Assembly: GCA_026413965.1 (NCBI GenBank)
Contig: JAOAJY010000002.1
Coordinates: 76,273-112,368, forward strand
Source: Microcaldota archaeon
GTDB taxonomy: Archaea; Micrarchaeota; Micrarchaeia; Anstonellales; Anstonellaceae
Direction: 5' to 3'
DNA: 36,096 nt
The position numbers and the translations under genes were made by a program. Every line of letters begins with the position of its first letter. The first letter of the stretch is position 1. A model generated the notes under the pieces. That model had not been told where the DNA came from, made no database searches, and was given only the letters and a program-made list of their open reading frames with translations. Positions 17,069 through 25,842 of the stretch are shown piece by piece.

Positions 17069-18064
17069 ATGCCTAAGGCAGCTGCAAAAGAGGCAGAGCA
17101 ACTGCCTGCCATCCTTCGCCGATTGCGGAGAAAAAGGTGCATCCTGACTTTCCACTCTCTTGGGGATGCGGATGCGGCTGGCGCGGCTATTGCCCTCAAG
17201 CGCCATTTGGGAAGCAATTGCACAATCGCCCCTCCAGACAAGCCCAGCTCCTCTGCGCGAAGGCTTTTGGAGGCCACCCATTCCTCCATCACCATGTTCC
17301 ACGAGCTGAAATTCTCCGGGAATGAGGCGGTGGTGGCTCTGGATTCTGCCTCCCCCTATCTCATGCGGCATCTTGCAGGCACAACTCCTGATTTGATTAT
17401 TGACCACCATGCCCGCTTGGGAGGAGAAATCAAGGCGAAGGCGGAGATAAACGACCCTTCTGCCTCCTCCACCTGCGAAATTTTGGCTTTGTCGCTTCTG
17501 CCCAAAGACAAAATCTCCTGCATTTCCCTGCTTGCAGGCATAATAGCCGACAGCGCGGGCTTCAAATACGCCACCCACAAGACTTTCCAGGCAGCCTCCT
17601 TTTTGCTGAAGAATTCAGGCCTTGGGTACGGAAGCATCCTTTCGCTTTCCTTCGCGCCTGAGACTTTGGGGGAGAGGATTGAGTCCTTGCGCTCCTGCCA
17701 AACCGTCTCTGCCGAAAGGATTGGGGAATACATAGTCGCCACCGCGACCGCAAAATCCCACGAGTCGCATTTTGCCGACGCGCTCATCCACCTCGGTGCA
17801 GACTTGGCTTTCGTTGGCTGCAAAGGAGAGGATGGAAGGATTTCTGCCAGGATGCGGGAATCGCTCAAAGGCAAAGTCCATCTTGGGGAAATCATGGCTG
17901 AGGCAGGAAAAGCGCTTGAAGGCTCAGGCAGCGGGCATGAGCTTGCGGCAGGGGCGTCAGGCAAGAGGGAAAGCCTCGAGTCTGCGATGAGCGTCTGCCT
18001 CAAGCTCTCAGAGCAGCAGATTCTTTCAAGCGAAAGCGGGAAAATACGCAAGATAGAGTGGTGA
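17069..18064 (+). CDS. DHH/DHHA1 family phosphoesterase (RecJ-like exonuclease superfamily)
   Basis: 'FHSLGDADAAGAAIALKRHLG', 'VALDSASP', 'LIIDHHARLGG', C-terminal DHHA1-like 'GSGSGHELAAGASGK'. Confidence 0.88.
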   Translation: MPKAAAKEAEQLPAILRRLRRKRCILTFHSLGDADAAGAAIALKRHLGSNCTIAPPDKPSSSARRLLEATHSSITMFHELKFSGNEAVVALDSASPYLMRHLAGTTPDLIIDHHARLGGEIKAKAEINDPSASSTCEILALSLLPKDKISCISLLAGIIADSAGFKYATHKTFQAASFLLKNSGLGYGSILSLSFAPETLGERIESLRSCQTVSAERIGEYIVATATAKSHESHFADALIHLGADLAFVGCKGEDGRISARMRESLKGKVHLGEIMAEAGKALEGSGSGHELAAGASGKRESLESAMSVCLKLSEQQILSSESGKIRKIEW

Positions 18065-18825
18065 TGCCTTTGCCTGACTACGATGCGCAGCATCTATCTT
18101 ATGATTTGATTTACAGAGGCTACTCTGAGGACCTGCCGTTTTACCTGTCAGAGGCAAAGAAAGCCAAAGGTCCGGTGCTTGAGGCAGGCTGCGGCACAGG
18201 AAGAATCCTGCTTGCCCTTCTTGAGGCAAATGTTGATGCTTATGGGATAGACGTCTCTCCAAAAATGATAGCCCGCCTGAAAAAGAAAGCCTCTGAGAAA
18301 GGGCTTGACGTAAAAGGAAGGGCGAAAGTGGCAGACATGCGCAATCTCAAGGCAAAATCCAAATACAGCCTAATAATCGCGCCCTTCCGCGTTTTCTTGC
18401 ATCTTATTTCGCAGAAGGACCAGCTGTCCGCCCTAAGGAGCATGAGGAGAGCTTTGAGGAAAGGCGGAAAAGCCATCCTGAATTTTTTCCTTCCCTCCGC
18501 TTCCTTCATCGCCAAAAATTATGGCAAGAAAATGATTTGGCGTCCTGCTTTGCAAGGCAAAGCTCCAGCCAACCTCAAGCTGAGGGTGGAGGATGCCATA
18601 GCCTATGAAAGCGAGCCTGACCAGATAATCCGCATCCGCCAGTCGGTCTTCTCAGGGAAAAGGAAGCTGGCAGAATACTCCTTCAGGCTGGCCTTGGTGT
18701 ACAAAAGGGAATTTGAGCTTCTTTTGAGGCTCGCAGGATTTTCAAAGTGGAAAGTCTATGGCGGATTTAAAAAAGGCAAGCTCGCATCCTCAAAGCAGGA
18801 GATGGTGTGGGAGGTTTTCAAGTAG
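18064..18825 (+). CDS. Class I SAM-dependent methyltransferase
   Basis: Motif I 'VLEAGCGTGRILLALLEANVDAYGIDVSPKMIARLKKK'. ATG at 18064 preferred over the listed GTG at 18058. Confidence 0.88.
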   Translation: MPLPDYDAQHLSYDLIYRGYSEDLPFYLSEAKKAKGPVLEAGCGTGRILLALLEANVDAYGIDVSPKMIARLKKKASEKGLDVKGRAKVADMRNLKAKSKYSLIIAPFRVFLHLISQKDQLSALRSMRRALRKGGKAILNFFLPSASFIAKNYGKKMIWRPALQGKAPANLKLRVEDAIAYESEPDQIIRIRQSVFSGKRKLAEYSFRLALVYKREFELLLRLAGFSKWKVYGGFKKGKLASSKQEMVWEVFK

Positions 18826-20142
<1,317 letters not shown>

Positions 20143-20169
20143 AAGCTTGCGCCGCAATAGGCGCTGCGC

Positions 20170-20241
20170 GCCTCCGTAGCTCAGTGGCAGAGCGCGTGCA
20201 TGGTAAGCACGAGGTCGCGAGTTCAATCCTCGCCGGAGGCT
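20170..20241 (+). tRNA. tRNA-Thr(GGT)
   Basis: Cloverleaf: acceptor GCCTCCG/CGGAGGC, D arm GCTC..GAGC, anticodon arm CGTGC-ATGGTAA-GCACG, T arm GCGAG-TTCAATC-CTCGC; followed by TTTTT; no encoded CCA. Confidence 0.95.
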
Positions 20242-20277
20242 TTTTGAACAACTTTGTATAGCTGCGCAAAGATGGGG

Positions 20278-20350
20278 GCTGCTCAACGATATATAAAGAA
20301 CTTTGAGCAGCTTTTTAGCGAAGTATATTGTTGCGCGCCTAGCTGCTCAA
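20278..20350 (+). repeat. Three-segment inverted repeat capable of two mutually exclusive hairpins
   Basis: GCTGCTCAA (20278-20286), TTGAGCAGCT (20303-20312), AGCTGCTCAA (20341-20350). The middle segment can pair with either flank (9 or 10 bp). Confidence 0.6.
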
Positions 20351-20494
20351 TAGCAAAAGGCATGCCTTCTCATGCTCCATGTGGAATGAGGCTCCTCCAT
20401 ACGCTTGGCGCAAAATCCAAGCCATAGAGGACGGAAACATGCCCTGCTGCCAATAGCAATCAGGATGAGCAGCATTTCGTGCAGGCGCATGCGA

Positions 20495-21556
20495 TTAGCA
20501 TATTCTCGGGAGCTGCTCGCCGCTGGGCATATCTATGATGCGGCTTGTTCCGACAGCGCTCTTCAGAGTCACAAGGCCAGCTGAGCCTTCGGCAACTTTT
20601 CCGATTTTGCTTGCGCTGCGCCCAAGAGGGTGCGCCCTCATTATGTCAAGAGCCTTTGCCGAATCCTTTTCCGGAACAAATGCTATGAACCGGCCTTCGT
20701 TTGCAACATATATGGCGTCCAGCCCTAGCATTTCGCATGCGCCGCGCACCTCCTCAGCTACTGGGATTGAGGCTTCCTCGATTTTGATGCCTCTTTTTGC
20801 GGTTTCGGCAATTTCGACCAGCGCGCACCCAAGCCCGCCGCGCGTAAGGTCGCGCATGCAATGGATCTCAACTCCAGCTTCAAGAAGCTCCCCAACCAAG
20901 CCCGCCACGCACGCGCAGTCGCTTTCTATGGTGCTTTCAAATTGGAGCCCCTCACGCACAGCCATTATTGCCGTTCCGTGCCTTCCAATGTCTCCGCTGA
21001 GCAGTATTGCATCGCCAGGCTGTATGCTTGCAGGCTCTATGCTAAGGGCGTGTTCGATGACTCCGATTCCAGCAGTATTGACAAACATGCCGTCCCCTTT
21101 GCCCTTGTCCACAACTTTTGTGTCGCCAGTCACTATGCTTACTCCAGCTGCAGATGCGGCTTCCTGCATAGAGCTGACCACTTTTGAGAGGGTTTCGATA
21201 GGCAGCCCTTCTTCGAGGATGAACGCTGCGCTGATGTAGAGAGGCTTTGCTCCGCACATGGCAAGGTCGTTTGCGGTGCCATTTACTGCAAGCTTGCCGA
21301 TGTCTCCGCCTGGAAAAAACAGCGGCCTCACCACGTATGAGTCAGTGGTGAAGGCCAGCAGCCTGCCTCCAGCCTCAACCACAGCGCCGTCGTGCCTTGC
21401 CCCCAGCTGGCGGCTGCCGAAGACTGGCAGGAAAAGTTTCTCGACAAGGCTGCTCATCAGCCTGCCGCCGCCTCCGTGCGCCAAAAGGATGTGCTCCCTG
21501 CCAGCTGAAGGAGCCGGGCAGGCAGAAGGGAATCCCTTTCTTTCTTCCTCCATCAT
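20495..21556 (-). CDS. hypE: Hydrogenase expression/formation protein HypE
   Basis: '[17 protein letters not shown]...[54 protein letters not shown]' and C-terminal PRIC. ATG 21556/21553 preferred over track start 21574. Confidence 0.97.
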   Translation of the reverse strand: MMEEERKGFPSACPAPSAGREHILLAHGGGGRLMSSLVEKLFLPVFGSRQLGARHDGAVVEAGGRLLAFTTDSYVVRPLFFPGGDIGKLAVNGTANDLAMCGAKPLYISAAFILEEGLPIETLSKVVSSMQEAASAAGVSIVTGDTKVVDKGKGDGMFVNTAGIGVIEHALSIEPASIQPGDAILLSGDIGRHGTAIMAVREGLQFESTIESDCACVAGLVGELLEAGVEIHCMRDLTRGGLGCALVEIAETAKRGIKIEEASIPVAEEVRGACEMLGLDAIYVANEGRFIAFVPEKDSAKALDIMRAHPLGRSASKIGKVAEGSAGLVTLKSAVGTSRIIDMPSGEQLPRIC

Positions 21557-21557
21557 T

Positions 21558-22688
21558 TCACCCTCTTTTCCCATCCAAGCTTTCGGCTGCTTCTGCCTTT
21601 TGCTTCATGAAGCGGTAGCGGAAGTAGGCCGCGCACGCACCCTCAGATGAGACCATGGTCGCTCCAAGAGGGGTTTCGGGCGTGCAGCGCTTGCCGAACT
21701 GCGGGCATTCGAAGGGCTTTCTTATGCCCTGCAGCACCAGCCCGCTTATGCACTCTGGATGCTCCTCGGCGGACTTGGAGGCAAGCCCGAAGCGCTTTTC
21801 CGCGTCGTAAGCAGAATATTCCTCTGCCAGCCCCAGCCCGCTGGCAGGTATGCTGCCCACGCCACGCCATTTGCGGTGCACGATGCAAAACACCCTGCGC
21901 ATCAGCTCTTGCGCATGCCTGTTGCCGCCCCTGCGCACTGCGCGGGCATACTGGTTTTCAACTTCTGCCCTGCCTTCCTCAAGCTGCTTGACGCACATGT
22001 AAATGCCTTCCAATATGTCAAGAGGCTCAAATCCAGTCACCACTATGGGCACCTTGTGCTTTTGCGCTATAGGCTCGTATTCCGCATAGCCCATCACCGC
22101 GCATACGTGGCCTGCCGCAAGGAATCCCTGCACCCTGCTGTTTGGCGAGGAGAGGATGGCTTCCATTGCTGGGGGAACAAGCGCGTGGGAAACAAGGAGG
22201 GAAAAATTCTTGAGCCCCTCCTGGCTTGCCTGGAAAACTGCCGCGGCATTCGCAGGCGCCGTGGTCTCAAAGCCAACTGCGAAGAAAACGACTTCTTTGC
22301 CTGGGTTTTCCTTTGCTATCTTCACCGCATCAAGAGGAGAATATACTATCCGCACGTCGCCGCCTTTCGCTTTCACTGAAAACAGGTCCTGGCTTGTGCC
22401 TGGCACGCGCAGCATGTCGCCAAACGAGCAGAAGATGACATTTTGGCGAGAGGCTATTTCTATCGCCTTGTCAATCGTCTCTAGTGGCGTGACGCAGACA
22501 GGGCAGCCTGGGCCATGTATAAGATTTATGTGGTGCGGGAGCAGCTGGTCTATGCCGAATTTGACGATTGAATGCGTCTGGCCACCGCACACCTCCATGA
22601 TGCTCCATTGCCTTGAGGTGATGCGCCTGATTTCGCCTGCCAGCCTCCGCGCTGCCTCTCCATCGCGGTATTCATCAATGAACTTCAT
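21558..22688 (-). CDS. hypD: Hydrogenase formation protein HypD
   Basis: '[48 protein letters not shown]...[12 protein letters not shown]'. Confidence 0.97.
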   Translation of the reverse strand: MKFIDEYRDGEAARRLAGEIRRITSRQWSIMEVCGGQTHSIVKFGIDQLLPHHINLIHGPGCPVCVTPLETIDKAIEIASRQNVIFCSFGDMLRVPGTSQDLFSVKAKGGDVRIVYSPLDAVKIAKENPGKEVVFFAVGFETTAPANAAAVFQASQEGLKNFSLLVSHALVPPAMEAILSSPNSRVQGFLAAGHVCAVMGYAEYEPIAQKHKVPIVVTGFEPLDILEGIYMCVKQLEEGRAEVENQYARAVRRGGNRHAQELMRRVFCIVHRKWRGVGSIPASGLGLAEEYSAYDAEKRFGLASKSAEEHPECISGLVLQGIRKPFECPQFGKRCTPETPLGATMVSSEGACAAYFRYRFMKQKAEAAESLDGKRG

Positions 22689-22939
22689 CCATTCGCCTCC
22701 TCAAGCTCGCGGAGCTCGTCCATGCGCTTCAGGTGCGCAAAGACCTTTCTAGCCTCTTCTTCATCTATGGTGCTGATTGCGAATCCCACATGCACCAGAA
22801 CATAATCGCCGACCTTTGCTTCAGGGCAGCATAGAAGGCTCACCTCCTTTATTATGCCCCCGAAGCTGACCTTTCCAGTCCGATTCTTCGAATTGCCTTC
22901 CGCGATGCTCAGGAGCTTCCCAGGTATTGCAAGGCACAT
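22685..22939 (-). CDS. hypC: Hydrogenase assembly chaperone HypC
   Basis: [15 protein letters not shown]...[21 protein letters not shown]; start set at the conserved MCLAIPGK. Confidence 0.95.
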   Translation of the reverse strand: MCLAIPGKLLSIAEGNSKNRTGKVSFGGIIKEVSLLCCPEAKVGDYVLVHVGFAISTIDEEEARKVFAHLKRMDELRELEEANG

Positions 22940-22943
22940 CGCA

Positions 22944-25253
22944 TCACCCATCAGCCATATGTGAAGCAGCCACCAGTTGCCCGAGCGCTATTCCTCCATC
23001 GTTCGGAGGAACGCGCTGGTGCCAATATGGCCTGAAGCCATTCTCAGCAAGGAGCTTTATAGTCCTCTCGGTCAAGTATTTGTTCTGGAAGCAGCCGCCG
23101 CTCAAGACCACTTTCTCCTCAGCCGCCTGCCGAGCAATCTCGACTATTGCCTCAGCAAGCGTGTTATGGAATTTTGCCGATATGTCGCCTACAGGCGCGC
23201 CGTGAGCCGCTTCGCTGATTATTTGGCGGACCATAGGCTCCCAGTCCACAAGCAGCGCGGATTGGCTGCCTCCATTGCTCTTTTGTTTGATGGCGAAGGC
23301 ATAATGGGCATCAGTCTCAATTCCGTCCAGCGCAAACTCGAGCTCCATCGCAGCCTGGCCCTCAAAAGCCGCCTGCTGACGCATCCCGGTTATTGATGAA
23401 ACCGCATCAAACAGCCTGCCTGCGCTTGAGGTTAAGGGAGAGTTTATCCTCTTCCCAAGCATAGCCTTCAGAATCCTGCATTCAGCAGCAGTGAAGGACC
23501 GCACAGGCGCAAGCGAGCCGTTCTCAAACAATCTTTCGCCAAAAATCCCGTGCAGCAAGCCAATGGCTGAGCGCCTAGGCTCCATCACGGCTTTCTCTCC
23601 TCCTGGAAGAGCGAAGGTGCGCAGATGCCCTATGCGCTGGAAAGACGAGGCTGTCGCAAGCAGGAACTCGCCGCCCCATATGCTGCGGTCCGGGCCCAAG
23701 CCTGTGCCGTCCCAGGAAACGCCCAGGACCTGCCCGTCAAGCTCATTTTCAGCCATGCATGAAACGACATGCGCAAAATGGTGCTGCACTTTTGTTATGC
23801 CCAGCTGCGATTTCTCCGCAAACTGCGTTGGCAAGTAATCTGGATGGAGGTCGCACGCAATGGAAGAGGGCTGGATTGCGTATAGCCTTCTGAAATCATC
23901 CTGGGCCTTCTTGAATGCGCAAAATGCCTGTTCGTTCTCCAAATCTCCTATGTGCTGGCTGATAAACGCATAGCTGCCTGCAGAAACTGCGATTGTGTTT
24001 TTCAGGTGCGCGCCTACTGCGAGCATGGCAGGCATTTCCCTCTTAAGGGTGATGGGCAGCGGCGCATAGCCTCTGGCGCGCCGCAGCACAAGGCAGCGCC
24101 CGGCCATCATGCGCACCAACGAGTCATCCACGTGGCGCGCAATAGGGCGGTTGTGCACTAGAAACAAGTCGGCGATCGAGCCAAGCCGTTTGAGCGCCTC
24201 CCGCTCGTCCGTGCATATTGTTTCGCCAGAGATGTTGCCGCTTGTCGCCACCACGGGAAAGCCAAGCTCCGCCATGAGCAAATGGTGCAGGGGGGAATAG
24301 GGGAGCATGGCGCCAAAGCAAGGGTTGCCAGGCGCAACTGCGCCGGCAATCCCTCCGCTTTCCTTCCTGCGCTTGAGCAACACTATGGGCGATTCTGGCG
24401 ATAGCAGCAGCCGCTCCTCTAACGCGGAGATATGGCAGTGCTCTGCCGCAGCTTCAAGCGATGGGAACATGAGCGCAAACGGCTTTTGCTCGCGCCGCTT
24501 GCGAGCCCGCAGACGCGCCACGGCATCCTCGCTGCGCGCGTCAGCTATCAGATGGAATCCTCCAATGCCCTTCAAGGCTAGCACCTTTCCTTCGCGGACT
24601 GCTGCCGCAGCTTGGCGGAGGGCATCGTCGCCCTCGCTGCGGATTTTTCCGCTTCCGCTCCACAGCTCAAGCCTTGGGCCGCACTTGGGGCAAGCATTCG
24701 GCTGCGCATGGAAGCGCCTGTCAAGAGGATTCTCGTATTCTTCCCTGCACTGGCCGCACATCTCAAATCCCTTCATGGTGGTGTTTTGGCGGTCATAGGG
24801 AAGCGCCTCTATGATGGAAAATCTCGGGCCGCAGTTGGTGCAGTTGGTGAATGGGTAGCGGTAGCGTCGGTTGGAGGCATCAAAAATCTCGCGCAGGCAA
24901 TCGCCGCATGTCGCTATGTCGGGCATGATGAAGGCAGTTTTTGCGCCGCTCCCGCTGCTTTTTCTTATCTCAAAATCCTTGTAGCCGGCAGGGTCAAGGA
25001 ATGAGTGCTCGAGGCTGTGTATGGATGCGCGCGGCGGCTTTTCAGTTTGCATGCGCAAAAGGAAAATATCAAGCTGCCGCCGCCCTCCCTCTACCTCGCA
25101 AAACACGCCTTGCGGGGAATTGATGACCCAGCCTTTGAGCTCCAGCTCTGAGGCAAGCCTGAATATAAATGGCCTGAAGCCTACGCCCTGCACTGCCCCG
25201 CGCACGGCGAGCCGCAAGCGGCAGATTCCTCCCTGTGAAGTGTCATGGCGCAA
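22944..25253 (-). CDS. hypF: Carbamoyltransferase HypF
   Basis: Acylphosphatase domain 'GAVQGVGFRPF', zinc fingers 'CGDCLREIFD...CTNCGPRFSII...CGQCREEY...CPKCGPRLEL', YrdC-like and Kae1-like ('HHFAHVVSCMAEN') domains. TTG start uncertain. Confidence 0.96.
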   Translation of the reverse strand: MRHDTSQGGICRLRLAVRGAVQGVGFRPFIFRLASELELKGWVINSPQGVFCEVEGGRRQLDIFLLRMQTEKPPRASIHSLEHSFLDPAGYKDFEIRKSSGSGAKTAFIMPDIATCGDCLREIFDASNRRYRYPFTNCTNCGPRFSIIEALPYDRQNTTMKGFEMCGQCREEYENPLDRRFHAQPNACPKCGPRLELWSGSGKIRSEGDDALRQAAAAVREGKVLALKGIGGFHLIADARSEDAVARLRARKRREQKPFALMFPSLEAAAEHCHISALEERLLLSPESPIVLLKRRKESGGIAGAVAPGNPCFGAMLPYSPLHHLLMAELGFPVVATSGNISGETICTDEREALKRLGSIADLFLVHNRPIARHVDDSLVRMMAGRCLVLRRARGYAPLPITLKREMPAMLAVGAHLKNTIAVSAGSYAFISQHIGDLENEQAFCAFKKAQDDFRRLYAIQPSSIACDLHPDYLPTQFAEKSQLGITKVQHHFAHVVSCMAENELDGQVLGVSWDGTGLGPDRSIWGGEFLLATASSFQRIGHLRTFALPGGEKAVMEPRRSAIGLLHGIFGERLFENGSLAPVRSFTAAECRILKAMLGKRINSPLTSSAGRLFDAVSSITGMRQQAAFEGQAAMELEFALDGIETDAHYAFAIKQKSNGGSQSALLVDWEPMVRQIISEAAHGAPVGDISAKFHNTLAEAIVEIARQAAEEKVVLSGGCFQNKYLTERTIKLLAENGFRPYWHQRVPPNDGGIALGQLVAASHMADG

Positions 25254-25283
25254 TTTTTCCCCCGAAAATGTTTGGGCTCAATT

Positions 25284-25294
25284 GCATATAAATG
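25284..25294 (-). promoter_or_regulatory. Candidate TATA box for the hypFCDE operon
   Basis: Minus strand reads 'CCCATTTATATGCAATT', about 35-40 nt upstream of the hypF start. Confidence 0.4.
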
Positions 25295-25368
25295 GGTTTC
25301 TGGAAAGCAAGGCAGCCTATTCAAACCTCTATAGCCATGCCAATTCACGACCAAGCCGAGTGGTGCTT

Positions 25369-25485
25369 CTACAACTGCCGCTGCAGTTGGAGAATCCTGG
25401 CCCGCAGGGCCATGATTTTCTTGAAGAAGTCAAGAAGCAAAGCAGGGCTCTTTCTCCATTCTTCCAAAGGCTTTTTCTCCTTCAA
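25369..25485 (-). CDS. Possible small (~38-40 aa) basic/amphipathic helical protein, translationally coupled to the nuclease-like gene
   Basis: Distal part of minus ORF 25369-25572 reads 'VLKEKKPLEEWRKSPALLLDFFKKIMALRARILQLQRQL*', with a TTG overlapping the upstream TGA. Confidence 0.3.
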   Translation of the reverse strand: MKEKKPLEEWRKSPALLLDFFKKIMALRARILQLQRQL

Positions 25486-25778
25486 AACCAATACCTTTCC
25501 ACCCTGTAGCGCCTGGCCTTCCTTTTTGTTTCTCTTTGGAGCTGGGAGAGGCGGGCTGCGCCGGTTTTGCACTCAACATGCCTCCAGGGCCCCTTCCTTC
25601 CTGTGAAATCATCCACCTTCCTCTCCATCCAGTCGCTTCCTCGGCCGCTTCTTTTGACCTCGTTTCCCCTCATGGTGCTTTTCATCATGCCTATCTCTTC
25701 AGCAGCGCGCCCGCGCATGCTATTGGCTTCAAGCCTGCCTCTCTTGGCGATTCCGCCCAAAATGTCAAGCCACCCCAT
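25482..25778 (-). CDS. Small PD-(D/E)xK nuclease-like protein (98 aa)
   Basis: MGWLDILGGIAKRGRLEANSMRGRAAEEIGMMKSTMRGNEVKRSGRGSDWMERKVDDFTGRKGPWRHVECKTGAARLSQLQRETKRKARRYRVERYWF; GSD...ECK plus 'TGxARLSxLQ'. ATG at 25778 is preceded by GAGGAGTGAT. Confidence 0.7.
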   Translation of the reverse strand: MGWLDILGGIAKRGRLEANSMRGRAAEEIGMMKSTMRGNEVKRSGRGSDWMERKVDDFTGRKGPWRHVECKTGAARLSQLQRETKRKARRYRVERYWF

Positions 25779-25799
25779 TCTATCACTCCTCAGAATCAA

Positions 25800-25822
25800 A
25801 TTGGACTTATATATTTTTAAAC
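25800..25822. promoter_or_regulatory. Shared divergent AT-rich promoter region
   Basis: 'attggacttatatatttttaaacac' lies between the minus start at 25778 and the plus start at 25843 and contains TATA-like boxes on both strands. Confidence 0.45.
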
Positions 25823-25842
25823 ACTTCTTACAACATAAGCCC

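Noticed and set aside
17021-18093. Minus-strand ORFs of 185 and 245 aa opposite the DHH phosphoesterase
   Set aside because: Shadow ORFs antisense to a gene with clear DHH motifs in a conserved operon.
20535-21239. 234-aa plus-strand ORF antisense to hypE
   Set aside because: Entirely overlaps the confidently assigned HypE gene; the translation is Ser/Pro-rich with no recognisable domain.
21759-22752. Plus-strand ORFs of 206 and 198 aa antisense to hypD
   Set aside because: Overlap a strongly supported HypD; treated as shadow ORFs.
25021-25820. Plus-strand ORFs 25021-25509, 25292-25606, 25536-25820
   Set aside because: They overlap hypF and the nuclease-like gene on the opposite strand, which have better start signals and motif support.
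25567-25842. N-terminal extension of the 726-aa coiled-coil ORF in the track
   Set aside because: Overlaps the divergent nuclease gene and the promoter; the extension is hydrophobic/Pro-Ser-rich and unlike the rest; ATG 25843 is better placed.
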